A stretch of 48,172 nucleotides of DNA from NCBI GenBank assembly GCA_905182735.1, contig CAJJCT010000024.1:1-48172 (forward strand), in the 5' to 3' direction. Source of the DNA: Candidatus Marivariicella framensis. GTDB lineage: Bacteria; Bacteroidota; Bacteroidia; Flavobacteriales; Flavobacteriaceae. The notes under the pieces are model-generated. The model worked only from the letters and a program-made list of their open reading frames with translations. It had not been told where the DNA came from and ran no database searches. Below, piece after piece: positions 46,401-48,172 of the stretch (positions are counted from its first letter, which is position 1; each line of letters opens with the position of its first letter). The position numbers and the translations under genes are program-made.

Positions 46401-47906
46401 ATGAATAATCTTAGAACTTTATTAATATTATTAATGATATTACTGGGACCATCTGGTTATACTCAAGATACTTTAAAAAGTAAAAAACTCAATGCAATGA
46501 TTGAGAAAGGAATGAAAGAATGGCAAATACCAGGTCTTTCAGCAGTAGTAGTTAAAAATGGAGAAGTAGTATTCAAAAAAGCATATGGTTTAAAAGATAT
46601 TGAAACTAAAAAGTTAGTAGACGAAAACACACTCTTCTCAATGGCTTCAACTACCAAAGCTCTAATTGCCATTTCATTAGGAATCCTTGTAGATCAAGAT
46701 AAAATATCATGGGAGGATAAAGTAATTGATCATCTTCCTTCTTTTAAGCTTTCAGATCCATACATTACAGCGAACGCTAGAGTAATAGATCTTCTAACAC
46801 ATAATCTTGGCATTGGAAATGCAGACTTATTATGGGTAATAAATAATCTTTCTACAGCTGAGACAATTGATAAATTTAAATATGCAAAAAAAACATACCC
46901 TCTTCGGGGAGGGTTTACCTATCAAAACATTATGTATGTTGTTGCAGGAGAGGTTATTGAGGCTGTAAGTGGACAACATTGGTCAATTTTTATGGAAAAT
47001 AATATTTTAAAACCATTAGAGATGACTGACACCCAGACTAAATCGAAAGATATCAGGGAAGCTGGTAATTTCACCACACCTCACTATAATGATTTAGATG
47101 ATGGTGTTGTAAAAATAGATTATACCTTTTCTGATCAAATTGGTGCTGCTGGAATGGTTTGGTCCACAACAAATGATATTAGTAATTATTTAACTTTTCT
47201 AGTAAATGATGGAGTCTTTAAAAAAGATACAATTCTTCAACCTGTCACATTTAAATACTTATTCAAACCACATTCCATACTAACAGAAAAGGCGGTCTAT
47301 CCAACAAATGCATTGACTAAACCAAAATGGAATACCTACGGGTTAGGCTGGTTTCAACAGGATTATAGAGGCAACAAACTTGATTTTCACACAGGTAGTT
47401 TACCGGGACTTGTTGCAATAGCTGGAATTATTCATGATCAGGATGTTGCTGTTTATGTTTTTGCAAACCTTGATCATGCTGAACTTCGTCACGCAATAAT
47501 GTATAAGTCTATCGACCTTTATGCATTCAACGATGATAGACGAGATTGGCACGAGGAGATCTTTAAACTGTATTCTGGTTTCAGAGATGAGACAAAGGAG
47601 GTAATTAAAAAGAGAGATCAAGGACGAGTTATGGAAACTAGCACATCATTAACCTTAGACCAATATTCAGGAACTTATCAAAATAAGATGTTAGGTAAAG
47701 TTAACATCAGTTTGGTTAACGACCAATTGCAAATAGACTTTAATAACCATTTAAATTATAAAATGGAGCATTGGCATTATAATACATTTATTACGAATAA
47801 AAATCATAACTGGGGTGGTGAAATCTTGATTAATTTTAATTTAAAAAAATCTGGAAAAATTAAAGACTTTGAAGTTTTTGAGGAAAAGTTTACTAAAACA
47901 TATTGA
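46401..47906 (+). CDS. Serine hydrolase, beta-lactamase class C / PBP4*-like, with DUF3471 tail
   Basis: 501 residues from the ATG at 46401; an earlier open start overlaps the amidohydrolase and is rejected. A signal peptide ends GYTQ. The active-site set is complete: S83-T-T-K86 (SxxK), Y174-Q-N176 (YxN) and HTGSLPG in place of KTG. The last about 90 residues resemble DUF3471 (DQYSGTYQNKMLGKVNISL). Family members include esterases, D-aminopeptidases and penicillin-binding-like peptidases. It follows the amidohydrolase by 16 nt, so both probably act on the same class of substrate outside the cytoplasm, perhaps D-amino acid peptides. Confidence 0.88.
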   Translation: MNNLRTLLILLMILLGPSGYTQDTLKSKKLNAMIEKGMKEWQIPGLSAVVVKNGEVVFKKAYGLKDIETKKLVDENTLFSMASTTKALIAISLGILVDQDKISWEDKVIDHLPSFKLSDPYITANARVIDLLTHNLGIGNADLLWVINNLSTAETIDKFKYAKKTYPLRGGFTYQNIMYVVAGEVIEAVSGQHWSIFMENNILKPLEMTDTQTKSKDIREAGNFTTPHYNDLDDGVVKIDYTFSDQIGAAGMVWSTTNDISNYLTFLVNDGVFKKDTILQPVTFKYLFKPHSILTEKAVYPTNALTKPKWNTYGLGWFQQDYRGNKLDFHTGSLPGLVAIAGIIHDQDVAVYVFANLDHAELRHAIMYKSIDLYAFNDDRRDWHEEIFKLYSGFRDETKEVIKKRDQGRVMETSTSLTLDQYSGTYQNKMLGKVNISLVNDQLQIDFNNHLNYKMEHWHYNTFITNKNHNWGGEILINFNLKKSGKIKDFEVFEEKFTKTY

Positions 47907-47907
47907 A

Positions 47908-48101
47908 TTAATAGAAAATAGAAAATTAGTCAGTTTATTACAAAATAAATATTCTCAACATAATTATTATAAAGATGTCGGGGCTATGTTCCTTCTAACG
48001 GGTCTATTGACATAATTATTTATTGAATCTAATTTAGTCAATTAAAAGAAGTTGAAGAAAAAGTAGTTGTTTCATATTACAAGTATATGCAATATTCATA
48101 A
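47908..48101 (+). pseudogene. Possible decayed coding remnant
   Basis: No intact gene occupies this 200-nt gap. One frame is open for 35 codons without an ATG (LVSLLQNKYSQHNYYKDVG, then A-M-F-L-L-T-G-L-L-T) up to a TAA at 48013; it continues L-F-I-E-S-N-L-V-N, and a shifted frame then reads QLKEVEEKVVVSYYKYMQYS to a stop at 48101. The base composition is less AT-rich than in neighbouring gaps. The protein family is not recognised, so this may be chance. Confidence 0.25.
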
Positions 48102-48133
48102 AATTGAGATATTTTTGAATAAAATTTAACACT

Positions 48134-48172
48134 ATGAAAAAGCTACTTCTTGTTTTACTGTTTGTTCCACTT
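48134..48172 (+). CDS. Start of an exported protein, truncated by the window edge
   Basis: Thirteen codons from an ATG encode M-K-K-L-L-L-V-L-L-F-V-P-L, a typical signal peptide start. The rest lies beyond the window. It follows the serine hydrolase on the same strand after a 227-nt gap and continues the run of exported proteins. Confidence 0.6.
   Translation, partial: MKKLLLVLLFVPL

Noticed and set aside
1-48172. CRISPR arrays, tRNA or rRNA genes, insertion sequences, phage genes
   Set aside because: No spaced direct repeats, cloverleaf-like segments, transposase motifs or phage proteins were seen on reading both strands.

Overview
The window is AT-rich bacterial chromosome and reads as a member of the Flavobacteriia (Bacteroidota), probably a compact marine lineage. 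Clues are a gliding-motility-type C-terminal domain protein followed by a PorP/SprF protein (type IX secretion), DUF4199 and DUF6495 proteins, a type B L31, a CarB without the usual allosteric domain, no Shine-Dalgarno-like spacing, and several promoters of the Bacteroidota type (TTTG, about 19 nt, TAnnTTTG). Genus placement is inference only. Genes are packed tightly: three convergent pairs overlap at their 3' ends and gaps are small.

Layout. 1-2.5 kb (+): end of a large surface protein and its PorP/SprF partner. 2.5-18.7 kb (-): an M28 peptidase; a fatty-acid degradation set (acyl-CoA ligase, MarR regulator, acyl-CoA dehydrogenase, DUF998-like membrane protein) with a 22-bp perfect palindrome over the MarR promoter; purL; then a string of RsmB-type rRNA methyltransferase, ABC exporter, phosphohexomutase, membrane-anchored glycosyltransferase and DUF4199 protein. 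18.8-22.4 kb: type B L31 and mtaB, a small GNAT, an alpha/beta hydrolase, a TPR-like membrane protein and rpmH. 22.5-29.6 kb: carB (+), then S41 peptidase lipoprotein, purB, a carboxypeptidase-regulatory-like protein and rdgB (-).

29.6-30.1 kb looks empty but holds an rlmH gene decayed by two nonsense codons and one frameshift. 30.2-36.7 kb (+): YihY/BrkB membrane protein, priA, the rpsF-rpsR-rplI ribosomal operon with promoter and terminator, DUF6495 and hisS. 36.7-37.5 kb (-): a sterol-desaturase-like hydroxylase.

37.7-48.2 kb is an export-oriented block: two large paralogous sortilin/BNR-repeat proteins with signal peptides, a thioesterase on the opposite strand between them, a D-aminoacylase-like amidohydrolase lipoprotein that lacks the usual first HxH metal motif, a class C serine hydrolase, and the first 13 codons of another exported protein. 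These look like envelope or extracellular enzymes for peptide or N-acyl amino acid scavenging, but substrate is inference.

I found no CRISPR array, tRNA, rRNA, insertion sequence or phage gene. The most unusual items are the rlmH pseudogene, two genes (mtaB, yihY) whose natural ATG is one base out of frame, the MarR palindrome, and active-site substitutions in the M28 peptidase and the amidohydrolase.
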